A stretch of DNA of 32,744 bases, taken from the IMG/VR virus record IMGVR_UViG_3300046330_000224, positions 1-32,744 of that record; one strand, written 5' to 3'. A program made the translations under genes and the position numbers. The stretch is from a virus. Under the pieces are notes generated by a model. It was not told the DNA's origin and made no database searches. It saw only the letters and a program-made list of their open reading frames with translations. Each line of letters begins with the position of its first letter. The stretch's first letter is position 1. Of this stretch, positions 1 through 7,816 are shown in pieces.

Positions 1-316
1 CCAAGAACTCTAACTCATCGTAGTTGTAAATGTTGGTGTTATCCATATAAGGTGCGACTAAGTTATACTCTCTTCTTAAATCAGAGTTATACTTCAAAGA
101 ATCTTCAAAGTTTTTAACTAAGTATACGGCACCACTGTGGTTTTTATTACCAACAAAATCAACCATAGATTGATATGTTACTTTTGGTATTAACTTCTTG
201 CAGAAGTAATAAAATAAAGCCTTACCTCTAACGTTAGCAGCTTCTCTACTTTGTGTCTTTAGTTTAACACCAGTTTTTTCTTCTACTATACTAGCTATAC
301 TTTCTAACGTGTACAT
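1..316 (-). CDS. DnaA domain IV-like DNA-binding protein, 3' part cut by window edge
   Basis: The start codon lies at 314-316 on the minus strand and the frame stays open to the left edge, so about 105 N-terminal residues are seen. After a short coiled start, a segment reads like the C-terminal DNA-binding domain of DnaA: an alpha-helical stretch with 'ANVRGKALFYYFC' followed by 'VDFVGNKNHSGAVYLVKNF', which matches the pattern of the DnaA helix-turn-helix and its signature (GxxxHxxVxxA in DnaA). No AAA+ domain precedes it, so it is a stand-alone domain protein, probably DNA-binding in phage replication or regulation. It overlaps the preceding gene by 26 bases. Assignment is by motif resemblance only. 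Confidence 0.55.
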   Translation of the reverse strand, partial: MYTLESIASIVEEKTGVKLKTQSREAANVRGKALFYYFCKKLIPKVTYQSMVDFVGNKNHSGAVYLVKNFEDSLKYNSDLRREYNLVAPYMDNTNIYNYDELEFL

Positions 317-467
317 ATTTCTCTCCTTTTAAGATTGCTATTTGTGTTTGTAATTCTCTTCTATCATTAACCAATGACTCATCATTGCTACCTCTTTTTA
401 ATAGGTATCCTAGTTTAGCATCAATAATTGCTAACTCTTCTTCTAAATTTGTTATAGCATCTTGCAT
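291..467 (-). CDS. small coiled-coil protein (58 aa)
   Basis: This short frame starts at 465-467, two bases past the stop of the 534-residue phosphoesterase gene, and ends inside the next gene (26-base overlap). The product starts MQDAITNLEEELAIIDAK and has heptad-like leucine and isoleucine spacing (residues 5-25 and 35-47), suggesting a short coiled coil of SlyX-like appearance. No function is recognised. The tight overlaps on both sides support translation as part of the leftward operon. Confidence 0.6.
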   Translation of the reverse strand: MQDAITNLEEELAIIDAKLGYLLKRGSNDESLVNDRRELQTQIAILKGEKYVHVRKYS

Positions 468-468
468 A

Positions 469-2073
469 TTAAAGCGTTGTAAATTTGTTGTTGATTATAT
501 GAACGTGATGTCCTTTACCATTAGGGTATATAACAAAGTTTGAGTTCATCCAAGAACTAGCTCCTTTATTATAACCTACTCTCAAGTGAGTCAACGTACC
601 GACAGAGCAGTGACCATCTTCACGACAAGGTGTGTGTGTATGTCCAGTGACATTCTTAGTGTTTAGGTTTTTGAATTGGATAACGCCTCCTCTACTTCCA
701 TTACTACCAATGTGTCCGTGCATACCACACTCCCATTCCTTGATTCTGTAACTCTCATCAATACCGAGACAAACTACATTGTCATTCTTAGTTATACTTA
801 AGAATTTAGGTATGATACCTTTACCATCTGTATCTTCCGCTAATAAGTTAGCTAACTTCAAGTACTCAGATTTGTTATTGGTTTTTCTCCAATCAACATC
901 GTTAAGCCATCTATCTAAGAACTCATCGTGATTGCTTCTTACCATAACGAAGTTGTATTCGCTATTAGTATCAAAGAACTGTAACATATCAGAAAGCTCA
1001 GCGAATAAAGAATCACTCTTATCTTGTTCTCTCTTTAGTAATTGAAATGGTTGGTTTCTCTCGTGATGTGATATTGAGTGACCATTAAATACATCATGTA
1101 ATATTATATCATTACATTTCAAGTAATTAGATAACTCAAAAGAAGTGTTCATTGCATCTTCGTTTGTTTCACCTAAGTGTAGATCACCAAACACAATAGC
1201 TTCAACACCACTATGCAACATTACTTCTCCATCTGATATGAAGTATTTCAAATCATAAAAAGAACCATCATCTTCACATTGTACTTGTCTGATATGGAAG
1301 TTATCTCCGTCAATCTCTACGATTACAAATCCTAGTGTATGATGAAACTCTCCTTTCTTACCCGACTTAGTATCAGTGTAATTCTCTACAGAAACACTAC
1401 CAGTTGATAACAATAACTTGTGTGGATAACCATCAAGTATTGGTAAAGACTTTAAGTGAACTCTAGGGTGTCCTACTATGCAACTCTCAAGACCAGTCAT
1501 ACCATTCAATCCAGATAATGGAGTTGATGCAGTTGGCTGTATCTTAACGTCTGATAACAAACATAGATTTTCGTGTATCTTATGTCTATTAGCATCTAAG
1601 TAAGGTACTACTCTAGGATGCCACGAATTAGTTAGGTTCTTTTCTTTTGCTTTGGTATTGTTATTTGATTGAATTGATGTAGGATTTTTATACCTACCAG
1701 CAATAATATGTATTGAAGCATCTATGTGTTTAGCGTACTCCTCAATATTAGTTAAGAACCCCTCGTGGATTTCTGTTTCAGACTGACACCAAGAGAAGAT
1801 GAATCTCTTTTTACTTTTGTCTATCTCTTTATTCTTTGCTTCTTTGAAAACATCTGTGTCTTCTATAGTGTTTTTGGAAACGCTATTTGTTAAACCTACT
1901 TTCTTAAGATACTTTGAAATTGTTCTTCTAATAGTATCGTTAAAAGGTATTTGTAACTCGTCACATGTTTTTCTAGCAGAGTCAGCTATTGATATATCGC
2001 CTGAGCTATATATGAAAGCAGCCCTTTCTTTAACTGACAACATGATTTTTTTTCTCTCTTCTTTTTTACTCAT
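469..2073 (-). CDS. A1-like calcineurin-type metallophosphoesterase
   Basis: The 534-residue protein has two parts. The first ~70 residues look like a helical or HTH-like DNA-binding segment (SVKERAAFIYSSG...). The C-terminal half carries the metal-binding motifs of the calcineurin-like phosphoesterase fold in order: GDLHLG (D-x-H), a histidine-rich GHSISHHER segment, SNHDEFLDRW (N-H-D), GMHGHIGSNGSRGG and GHTHTP (G-H-x-H). This arrangement resembles the phage 'A1 protein' family named after T5 A1, which acts in the take-over of host DNA. The role here is inferred from the family. The start at 2073 overlaps the upstream 55-codon gene by eight bases. A Bacteroidota-type promoter lies upstream at 2258-2286. 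Confidence 0.75.
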   Translation of the reverse strand: MSKKEERKKIMLSVKERAAFIYSSGDISIADSARKTCDELQIPFNDTIRRTISKYLKKVGLTNSVSKNTIEDTDVFKEAKNKEIDKSKKRFIFSWCQSETEIHEGFLTNIEEYAKHIDASIHIIAGRYKNPTSIQSNNNTKAKEKNLTNSWHPRVVPYLDANRHKIHENLCLLSDVKIQPTASTPLSGLNGMTGLESCIVGHPRVHLKSLPILDGYPHKLLLSTGSVSVENYTDTKSGKKGEFHHTLGFVIVEIDGDNFHIRQVQCEDDGSFYDLKYFISDGEVMLHSGVEAIVFGDLHLGETNEDAMNTSFELSNYLKCNDIILHDVFNGHSISHHERNQPFQLLKREQDKSDSLFAELSDMLQFFDTNSEYNFVMVRSNHDEFLDRWLNDVDWRKTNNKSEYLKLANLLAEDTDGKGIIPKFLSITKNDNVVCLGIDESYRIKEWECGMHGHIGSNGSRGGVIQFKNLNTKNVTGHTHTPCREDGHCSVGTLTHLRVGYNKGASSWMNSNFVIYPNGKGHHVHIINNKFTTL

Positions 2074-2233
2074 TTTCTAGGTCATTAATGATTGAATTTA
2101 AAATAGTTATTAATTTACTTATTGAGTCCTTGAACTCGTCATTACCTTCGAAGTATGACTCATAAATATCGTCAGAAGAATTGTTTATCTCCTTCATAGT
2201 GAAGTTTATGTAACCTAATTTTTTAGTATCCAT
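2066..2233 (-). CDS. small acidic hypothetical protein (55 aa)
   Basis: The frame runs from ATG at 2231-2233 to a stop inside the start of the phosphoesterase gene (eight-base overlap). The product begins MDTKKLGYINFTMKEINN and is acidic, with a predicted helix at its end (SISKLITILNSIINDLENE). It is the first gene after the promoter at 2258-2286. No family is recognised. Overlap and promoter position support it as a real gene. Confidence 0.6.
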   Translation of the reverse strand: MDTKKLGYINFTMKEINNSSDDIYESYFEGNDEFKDSISKLITILNSIINDLENE

Positions 2234-2257
2234 GGCGTTATGTTATTTTTAATTCGC

Positions 2258-2286
2258 CAAAAATATAAAATAAAGTTATAAACAAC
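2258..2286 (-). promoter_or_regulatory. Bacteroidota-type promoter (TTG-N18-TATTTTTG)
   Basis: On the minus strand, TTG (2284-2286) and TATTTTTG (2258-2265) are separated by 18 bases, matching the -33/-7 form used by the primary sigma factor of Bacteroidota (TTG or TTTG, TAnnTTTG). Transcription would begin near 2250, about 17 bases before the 55-codon gene at 2233. It lies in the only gap of this stretch. Confidence 0.6.
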
Positions 2287-2297
2287 ACTATGTTCTA

Positions 2298-2579
2298 TCA
2301 ATTATTTTTATCGTAATACAACTTATACATCTCAAAAACCTTTTTCCAAGCATCAATCTCTGAGAAAACCTCTCTGTTATCAGGTATATCTTTCTTTTCT
2401 ATATCCTTTCTTAAGAAACTTGGTTTTTTATAATTATCAAGACGATGCTTCTCAACCCAGTACATACTTGGTCGATCTGGTATTGGATGTATGCATATAG
2501 CCACTCCTTCGTTAATAGCATATCTAGCATATCCTAATTCAAGAATGCTTGGGGAATATATCTTTTTAACTTTTGCCAT
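2298..2579 (-). CDS. hypothetical protein (93 aa)
   Basis: A 93-residue basic protein beginning MAKVKKIYSPSILELG, rich in lysine, tyrosine and proline (for example IPDRPSMYWVEKHRL). No known domain, signal peptide or membrane segment is seen. Its start overlaps the end of the upstream metallophosphoesterase gene by 46 bases, an unusually long overlap; a later start is possible, but no internal methionine gives a good alternative before residue 39. It is followed by a promoter-bearing gap. Confidence 0.6.
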   Translation of the reverse strand: MAKVKKIYSPSILELGYARYAINEGVAICIHPIPDRPSMYWVEKHRLDNYKKPSFLRKDIEKKDIPDNREVFSEIDAWKKVFEMYKLYYDKNN

Positions 2580-3268
2580 AAGTTCTCGTTTCTTTCTATT
2601 ACGTTACCATTACTACTTAGCTTTCCAAACTTTCCATCAGTAACTACAGAACCATTGCTATATAAAGTTTCTCCAACTGTAAACTTTAATACTCCGGCAT
2701 TGATAATATCTTCATTGTTATGTATGTGACCAAATAAAGAAAGCCCAGGTTCTATCTCACGTATTCTATTAAATAAAGATCTGTCTCCGCAGTGCTCCAT
2801 CTTTCCATCTCTATCGTAAGACTTATCTAAAGCTCCTTTAGGTGGTCCGTGAGTAACTACTATGTCGCAATCTTCATTCATAGCTTTCCTCCAAAATCTT
2901 TCTAACTTTACTCTGTCTCTCATGAATGCCCAATTACCAAACCTTGGAGTGTGTGGAGATCCAAATATCTTAAGACCTAGTATTGTTGTATACTCATTCT
3001 CTAGGTATGTAATACCAGCTTTTTGAAAATCTTCTTTAGTTACAAGTTTGCTCTCTATACTTGTATCGTGATTACCAGCTACATACACTTTGTTTTTAAT
3101 AGGTATGTCTTTATACCAATCAATAAACTTTCTAACTTCAGTTTCATTTATGTATGGGTCTCTTGAGTTACTACAATCTCCTGAATGTATAACTATATCT
3201 ATTCCGTTTGGAATGTCTAGTAATTTGTGAAACCCATGCGTATCACTTATGTGCCATATCTTTATCAT
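2534..3268 (-). CDS. calcineurin-like metallophosphoesterase (244 aa)
   Basis: All core motifs of the metallophosphoesterase fold are present in order: ISDTHGFH near the N-terminus (D-x-H), HSGDCSN (G-D), VAGNHD (G-N-H-D), VVTHGPP and LFGHIHN (G-H-x-H). The length is usual for small cytoplasmic members, which are often phosphodiesterases or phosphatases; the substrate cannot be told from sequence. It ends inside the next gene (46 bases) and starts three bases from the preceding 74-residue gene's stop. This is the second phosphoesterase in this operon, but it differs in size and N-terminus from the A1-like protein. Confidence 0.85.
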   Translation of the reverse strand: MIKIWHISDTHGFHKLLDIPNGIDIVIHSGDCSNSRDPYINETEVRKFIDWYKDIPIKNKVYVAGNHDTSIESKLVTKEDFQKAGITYLENEYTTILGLKIFGSPHTPRFGNWAFMRDRVKLERFWRKAMNEDCDIVVTHGPPKGALDKSYDRDGKMEHCGDRSLFNRIREIEPGLSLFGHIHNNEDIINAGVLKFTVGETLYSNGSVVTDGKFGKLSSNGNVIERNENLWQKLKRYIPQAFLN

Positions 3269-3270
3269 AA

Positions 3271-3495
3271 TTAATCTTCGTGTTTATGTTCAAATTCAAC
3301 TTCGTACCCTAGCTTTTTTAACACAGCTTCTAATGAATTCTCAACATCCATTCCTATATAGCTATTGTCGTGTACTTCTGTGTTTGGATGTTCTAATCTT
3401 TCTCCATTTAATGATAGGTATGTACCATAAGAAGTGCAACACCCATCACCACATTCGTAGTCCCAATCTTCAAATGTTATTTTTAATTTACTCAT
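3271..3495 (-). CDS. hypothetical protein with GDGCC motif (74 aa)
   Basis: This small acidic protein begins MSKLKITFEDWDYECGDGCC and contains a cluster of three cysteines (C15, C19, C20) in an otherwise beta-rich first half, then a helix (MDVENSLEAVLKKLGYEVEF). Similar small proteins are common in phage early operons, but no function is assigned. The start overlaps the stop of the methyltransferase gene by four bases, consistent with translational coupling. Confidence 0.65.
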   Translation of the reverse strand: MSKLKITFEDWDYECGDGCCTSYGTYLSLNGERLEHPNTEVHDNSYIGMDVENSLEAVLKKLGYEVEFEHKHED

Positions 3496-4340
3496 AATAA
3501 GTTTTTAAATATGTTAGTAACTACATCTACAGTCCAACTATTACCAAGTGCTTTGTATCTTTGAGAAGAACTAACTCCTGATGTGTAGTCGTCTGGAAAC
3601 GTTTGCAATCTTTCGCATTCTATTTCAGTTAACTTTCTACCCTTCTCTTTTATAACACCATAAGGTACTCCTTTATACATATTAGATGTTAAGCAAGCAG
3701 CTTTGCCATCTAATTTGTTTGTGTGATAATCCCATCTTGGTTTTCCATTCCTCAACCTAGACATATAATCTCTAGCAGCATCACTTAAGTAGTACTTATC
3801 GCTTGGAGAATCAACTAATATATCTTGAAGTTTAAGTCCTTTATCTTTAGGTTCCTCTAATCCATTTATATTTGTCCAGTAATATCTTAGTCTGTTTTGA
3901 GCAGATACTAACGAACTATTTATAGCTATAGGTTGAACACCTAAATATTTAGATATAACGTCTTGATATTGTTGTTTCATCCTTACGTTCTCAAGTAAGA
4001 ACTTCACACTTGGATTTAATAACCTAATGTGATTCAGTATATTTACATACTCAAAAAATAACTTACTTCTTTCGTCTTTAAAGTTTAATTGCTTACCAGC
4101 AAAGCTAAATCCCTGACAAGGACTTCCACCTATAACTAAATCTATCTTAGAAAAATCAATATCCCAATCTCTCCAATTAGATATGTCTCCTAATTGATTT
4201 GTGTTAGGATAGTTCTTAGTTGTAACTTGAATAGCATACCTATCTATCTCGCTAGAGTAGTAGTTATCTATTTTTATTCCTGCTTTATTCAAAGCAACTT
4301 GACCAGCACTTATGCCGTCAAATAGACTTAATACATTCAT
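3492..4340 (-). CDS. DNA (cytosine-5-)-methyltransferase
   Basis: C5-cytosine methyltransferase using S-adenosylmethionine. Motif I is LFDGISAGQ (residues 5-13); motif IV is GGSPCQGFSFAG with the catalytic cysteine; motif VI is ENVRM; motif VIII is QNRLRYYW; motif X is ALGNSWTVDVV at the C-terminus. The target-recognition part between VIII and IX is short, so at 282 residues the protein is smaller than typical bacterial Dcm enzymes, as is common for phage enzymes with the LRYYWTN form. No restriction endonuclease is next to it, so it is probably a solitary enzyme protecting phage DNA or regulating genes. The start overlaps the preceding gene by four bases. Confidence 0.93.
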   Translation of the reverse strand: MNVLSLFDGISAGQVALNKAGIKIDNYYSSEIDRYAIQVTTKNYPNTNQLGDISNWRDWDIDFSKIDLVIGGSPCQGFSFAGKQLNFKDERSKLFFEYVNILNHIRLLNPSVKFLLENVRMKQQYQDVISKYLGVQPIAINSSLVSAQNRLRYYWTNINGLEEPKDKGLKLQDILVDSPSDKYYLSDAARDYMSRLRNGKPRWDYHTNKLDGKAACLTSNMYKGVPYGVIKEKGRKLTEIECERLQTFPDDYTSGVSSSQRYKALGNSWTVDVVTNIFKNLL

Positions 4341-4546
4341 AATCCTTTTTCTTTTTTGAAAATTTCTAATACTTGTTCATCAGTAATAGGAGGTATTCTC
4401 CAAATTTGAGCTCTATTATTTAATGCCCAATTCGCAAACTCAATAGCATAATCATCTGCTATTTCTTTGCATTGATTAGCAAATCTATCCGCTTCTCCAG
4501 ATGTATTAATACTTACATTTGTTTTAAACTTTTCTTTTAGTGTCAT
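4337..4546 (-). CDS. hypothetical protein (69 aa)
   Basis: A 69-residue protein beginning MTLKEKFKTNVSINTSGEAD. The middle is helical with tryptophan-containing segments (EFANWALNNRAQIWRIPP). It sits between the primase-helicase gene (two-base gap) and the methyltransferase gene (four-base overlap), so it is co-translated with replication genes. No family is recognised. Confidence 0.65.
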   Translation of the reverse strand: MTLKEKFKTNVSINTSGEADRFANQCKEIADDYAIEFANWALNNRAQIWRIPPITDEQVLEIFKKEKGL

Positions 4547-4548
4547 AA

Positions 4549-6300
4549 TTAAAATGGTATATCATCAAACGCATCTTTTGGGTCGATGAATATCTCTGTT
4601 TTAGGTTTATAAATAGGAGATACATCGTCATTGTATTCTCCGATAATGTATGGTAATCCATCGTCATTAACTGAATAATCAAAGTCAGCTATCGGGAATC
4701 CACGTGTATGTGTAAAGTGAGCGGTGATGTGTGTGTCATTATTAACAACGGAGCAAACAGTCTCAGCTTTCTTTAACACAGAACTACCAATGTGACCAAC
4801 TGCCTTAGCACTACCGTAGTTAGAGTGAAGAATAGTTGTTAAGTGAAACTGCTTATCATCTGTCCACTTCATAATCTTTTGAATAGCGCTTTGGCTTTCC
4901 TTTAAATCATTGAAGTCATCGACTAAATCCGCAAGTCCATCAATACCAACCAATCCGATATTATCTTTCATATCACTCTCGTATATCAACCACTCTATAA
5001 ACTCAAGACGCTGCTTAGGTTCGTAAGGTCTCAACGCAAATGGTTTATAGAATTCACATTCTGTATCTCCAGTCATTCGTAGAACTCTTTTAAATACATT
5101 TTGAGCGTGAAATGCTGATTGCTCAGTGTCAATGTCTATGACAAAACAATCTCTATCTCTGTGGCTTTTAATTGAGTCTGCATACTGATTAGTTTTACCA
5201 CCGATATACGATGCCATAATCATAGACTTTAAGAAAGTCTTTTTAGATTTAGATGCACCGACAATACAAGAGAAGTTTCCGTATGTGCCAAAAGGTATAG
5301 GGAATACTCTAGTGCCTAAACTATGTTCTCCTATACTAATAGCTACTGGAGGGTACTCAATCTTCTTGCGTACATCAACAAACGAACTATCGTATATATT
5401 TTGAAAGTTTATATTTACTTTCTTCTCAGCTTGTATAGATGCTGGTGCATAGTCGTCAAACTTAACATCCTCGCTAAATACTTTGGTATTGAATAAGTGA
5501 GACTTTCTATACGCACTCTCTACGCAGTTTCTTATCTCCTCTTCATCGAATCCGTGATGAGCAAATTGCATCATAAATCCTTTGGCTTCTAACTCACTAA
5601 TACCAAATTCATTGAATGCCATAGATAGGATGTAAACATTTCTGTTTCTTTCTCCCTCTACCATTCCATACCTTTCGCTCCACCACTTCATCAATCCAGA
5701 TATAATCTTTTGATTATCCTGAATCTCTACTCTGAATTCTTTCTTTACAATCTCTTTAGGTTTTACCTTATCAATAAAAGTCCCACTATCTTTATTAATG
5801 AAGATGTCTTTATCAGAACTCATGTAGCATATTCTACTTTCGTTTACGCAACTCTCATCGAAATACTTAGAGTTGTAATATTCTTTAAGTGATAGAAAAT
5901 GAGCTCTATGGTCTTTGATTACTGTTGGTATCTTAACTATTAACTTAAGACCGTCTCCAGATGGAGATACAAATACAGAGTATGTGTAGTCGTCATTTAT
6001 AAGTAAATCTCTATAGTCGTTTAATGATTGTGAATCTTCAAACCCATCAAAGTCAAGACAAATGAAACCACTGTGATTTACAAAAGCATCATCACTTCTA
6101 CTACTAAACTCTCCAGAAAACAAGATGCAAGGTAACTTCTTCTTTATCTGATTTCTAGAAGATTTATCTTTCTCTAGTCTGATAGTCTCAACTATCTCTG
6201 AACAACTCTCACTCTTTATCTTGCTAAGTACATAGTCTATATCTGCGTACTTTGGTGTTTTAAGAGTGTATAAATTATCAAATATTGTTACCTTACTCAT
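4549..6300 (-). CDS. primase-helicase: BT4734/VirE-like N-terminus plus RepA-like ATPase
   Basis: A 583-residue fusion. The first ~190 residues resemble the BT4734-like/VirE N-terminal domain (a primase-polymerase relative): CLDFDGF, SPSGDGLKLIVKI and the SRICYMSSD segment. Residues ~200-275 look like a PriCT-type helical linker. The second half is a RecA/RepA-like ATPase: Walker A GASKSKKT near residue 350, Walker B-like IGLVGIDGLADLV near 455, and a HSNYGSAKAVGHIGSS segment typical of RepA-family hexameric helicases. It ends in an acidic DPKDAFDDIPF tail, similar to SSB tails, which may recruit partner proteins. It likely primes and unwinds phage DNA. One ATGATTGTGA word lies in its coding sequence at 6024-6033. 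Confidence 0.82.
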   Translation of the reverse strand: MSKVTIFDNLYTLKTPKYADIDYVLSKIKSESCSEIVETIRLEKDKSSRNQIKKKLPCILFSGEFSSRSDDAFVNHSGFICLDFDGFEDSQSLNDYRDLLINDDYTYSVFVSPSGDGLKLIVKIPTVIKDHRAHFLSLKEYYNSKYFDESCVNESRICYMSSDKDIFINKDSGTFIDKVKPKEIVKKEFRVEIQDNQKIISGLMKWWSERYGMVEGERNRNVYILSMAFNEFGISELEAKGFMMQFAHHGFDEEEIRNCVESAYRKSHLFNTKVFSEDVKFDDYAPASIQAEKKVNINFQNIYDSSFVDVRKKIEYPPVAISIGEHSLGTRVFPIPFGTYGNFSCIVGASKSKKTFLKSMIMASYIGGKTNQYADSIKSHRDRDCFVIDIDTEQSAFHAQNVFKRVLRMTGDTECEFYKPFALRPYEPKQRLEFIEWLIYESDMKDNIGLVGIDGLADLVDDFNDLKESQSAIQKIMKWTDDKQFHLTTILHSNYGSAKAVGHIGSSVLKKAETVCSVVNNDTHITAHFTHTRGFPIADFDYSVNDDGLPYIIGEYNDDVSPIYKPKTEIFIDPKDAFDDIPF

Positions 6301-6301
6301 G

Positions 6302-6589
6302 TTATTTTGTTTTTCTTATTGGTATTTTAAAGTTTAAGAACTTCTTGATTATATTTGGGCATTTTATATTTACAGTAATACCATCTATTAACTCATTAGT
6401 TACTATGATAATACATATAATAGCTCCTAAAATATTTGTAAACGGTATTAACCAAACCAGGATATAACCAGAGAGTAAAAGTCTTCTTAAGTCTTTCACA
6501 TCTTCATCTCCGCGAAATAAAAAATAACACAATGTTATTATAAGTGGAAGTATATATCCAAATACTACTAAAAAAGTTTCATCTATCAT
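6302..6589 (-). CDS. small membrane protein (95 aa)
   Basis: The product has a hydrophobic segment at residues ~5-22 (FLVVFGYILPLIITLCYFLF) and a broad one at ~38-65 (YILVWLIPFTNILGAIICII), with a basic tail KNFKIPIRKTK-like at the end, so two or three membrane spans are expected. It overlaps the ThyX gene by four bases and precedes the primase-helicase gene by one base. Function is unknown; a lysis or membrane-remodelling role cannot be excluded. Confidence 0.65.
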   Translation of the reverse strand: MIDETFLVVFGYILPLIITLCYFLFRGDEDVKDLRRLLLSGYILVWLIPFTNILGAIICIIIVTNELIDGITVNIKCPNIIKKFLNFKIPIRKTK

Positions 6590-7278
6590 AACTTAAATGC
6601 TTTTAATGTGTGTTCAAATGGATTGCCATCTATATTTTTAACTAACTCTAACATTTGTCTTGCTAAATCTCTAACCTCAACTTGTGCGTGTTCAGAGTTT
6701 CTTAATCCTTGAAAGTGTGCAAAACTTCTAAAGTTAAATGATATATCCATAGTGATCTGGCTATTCATTGTTTTAAAGAATCTTGCTGACTCCTTAGCTC
6801 TCTTACGACCTAGTATCGGTGTTAAGTCTTCTAAACAGTCGTGATATAATGAATTAGCTATCACAGAGAAATCTCTCATAACCGTATACCAAGTCTCAGA
6901 ATCTTTACTCCACTTTATATCCTCTTCCCCATCGTTTAGATATAAGTCTTCTTTTAGCCTCATGTACTCCCAATCTTTAGGTAAGTACATTTTGTCTTCC
7001 TTGAGTTCTTTATATCTAGCACTCTCTCCATTTATACTAACACCAATACGATGTTTAAGTAAATGTATATGTGTGGCTTGGTCTACATTAACCAAGAAAT
7101 GCAATTGGCTTTTCTCAAAAGGGGTATGATGACCTTCTGATGCCAACATATTCAATAGGTTTGGTATTCTATCTAACTTATCGTTAGTCAAGTCTCTTGA
7201 TGTAGAAGTCCAAGCAGATTGCGCATGAACAGTGTCTGACCCATAATACCCTAATAATTCTACGCTATTCTCGTTCAT
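6586..7278 (-). CDS. thyX: flavin-dependent thymidylate synthase ThyX
   Basis: ThyX methylates dUMP to dTMP with FAD, NADPH and methylenetetrahydrofolate. The 230-residue length fits the family. Residues ~75-89 read KHRIGVSINGESARY, matching the ThyX signature RHRxxSxNExSxR with a lysine in place of the first arginine and one extra residue before the serine, a variant seen in phage forms as far as I recall. The FRSFAHFQGLRNSEHAQVEVR region near residues 180-205 agrees with the second conserved block (R..S.HAQxEIR). It supplies dTMP for replication of the AT-rich genome. The upstream 55-residue gene overlaps its start by 14 bases. Confidence 0.92.
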   Translation of the reverse strand: MNENSVELLGYYGSDTVHAQSAWTSTSRDLTNDKLDRIPNLLNMLASEGHHTPFEKSQLHFLVNVDQATHIHLLKHRIGVSINGESARYKELKEDKMYLPKDWEYMRLKEDLYLNDGEEDIKWSKDSETWYTVMRDFSVIANSLYHDCLEDLTPILGRKRAKESARFFKTMNSQITMDISFNFRSFAHFQGLRNSEHAQVEVRDLARQMLELVKNIDGNPFEHTLKAFKL

Positions 7279-7432
7279 CTGATAGTTCTTTTAATGATTC
7301 GTTAATACTTATTGGTTGGTAACCAGCAACGACTAATAAATTAGCCATATCATTCAATACCTCTGTTGATGTACTAGCATCAGGTATTTCAACAAACATT
7401 GTTTTTCCGTAATACTCAATTGTTATTTTCAT
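7265..7432 (-). CDS. small hypothetical protein (55 aa)
   Basis: The frame starts at ATG 7430-7432 and ends 14 bases inside thyX. The product begins MKITIEYYGKTMFVEIPDAS and continues with a helix (TEVLNDMANLLVVAGY), a beta-beta-alpha outline. No family is recognised. It is three bases downstream of the zinc-ribbon gene stop, so it fits the compact operon. Confidence 0.65.
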   Translation of the reverse strand: MKITIEYYGKTMFVEIPDASTSTEVLNDMANLLVVAGYQPISINESLKELSDERE

Positions 7433-7435
7433 ATT

Positions 7436-7684
7436 TTACTTGTTTAGATTAGCTCTATTTTTATGACTCTCTGATTCTACAATATCTTCAAGACCCTTCT
7501 TCTTGATACCAAAATCTTCTAGTGTCTTTTCTTTTATCTCATCGTTAGTGAACTTTCCTAAGTCTTTATATCCTTTACAATGATTACAGATAACTTCTCC
7601 AGTCCATCCAATACTTATCATTCCGTAACAAATGTTGCATAATGTGGCTCCGTTACCACCGTTTAGTTTATGTATTGGTTTCAT
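7436..7684 (-). CDS. small zinc-ribbon-like protein (82 aa)
   Basis: The first 45 residues contain two C-x2-C pairs, LCNICYG (C17, C20) and ICNHCKG (C34, C37), spaced as in a zinc ribbon, followed by a charged helical tail. Such proteins usually bind nucleic acid or a partner protein. It starts four bases inside the end of the upstream 44-codon gene. Exact role unknown. Confidence 0.65.
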   Translation of the reverse strand: MKPIHKLNGGNGATLCNICYGMISIGWTGEVICNHCKGYKDLGKFTNDEIKEKTLEDFGIKKKGLEDIVESESHKNRANLNK

Positions 7685-7815
7685 TTTAAAATATACTTTA
7701 TTGGTTTTACATCTACGTGATTCCTAGCTAACTCCTTAGCCTTGTTCTTTAACTCAACATTAAGTTCAAAAATACTTTTCTTCTTTTGTAAACTTCTTTC
7801 TTTTCTTACTGGCAT
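7681..7815 (-). CDS. very small basic protein (44 aa)
   Basis: A 44-residue lysine- and arginine-rich product beginning MPVRKERSLQKKKSIFELN, mostly helical. It begins at 7813-7815, one base past the replication initiator's stop (7817), and its TGA overlaps the ATG of the zinc-ribbon gene (ATGA type). The coupling on both sides makes it credible despite the size. Function unknown. Confidence 0.55.
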   Translation of the reverse strand: MPVRKERSLQKKKSIFELNVELKNKAKELARNHVDVKPIKYILK

Positions 7816-7816
7816 A

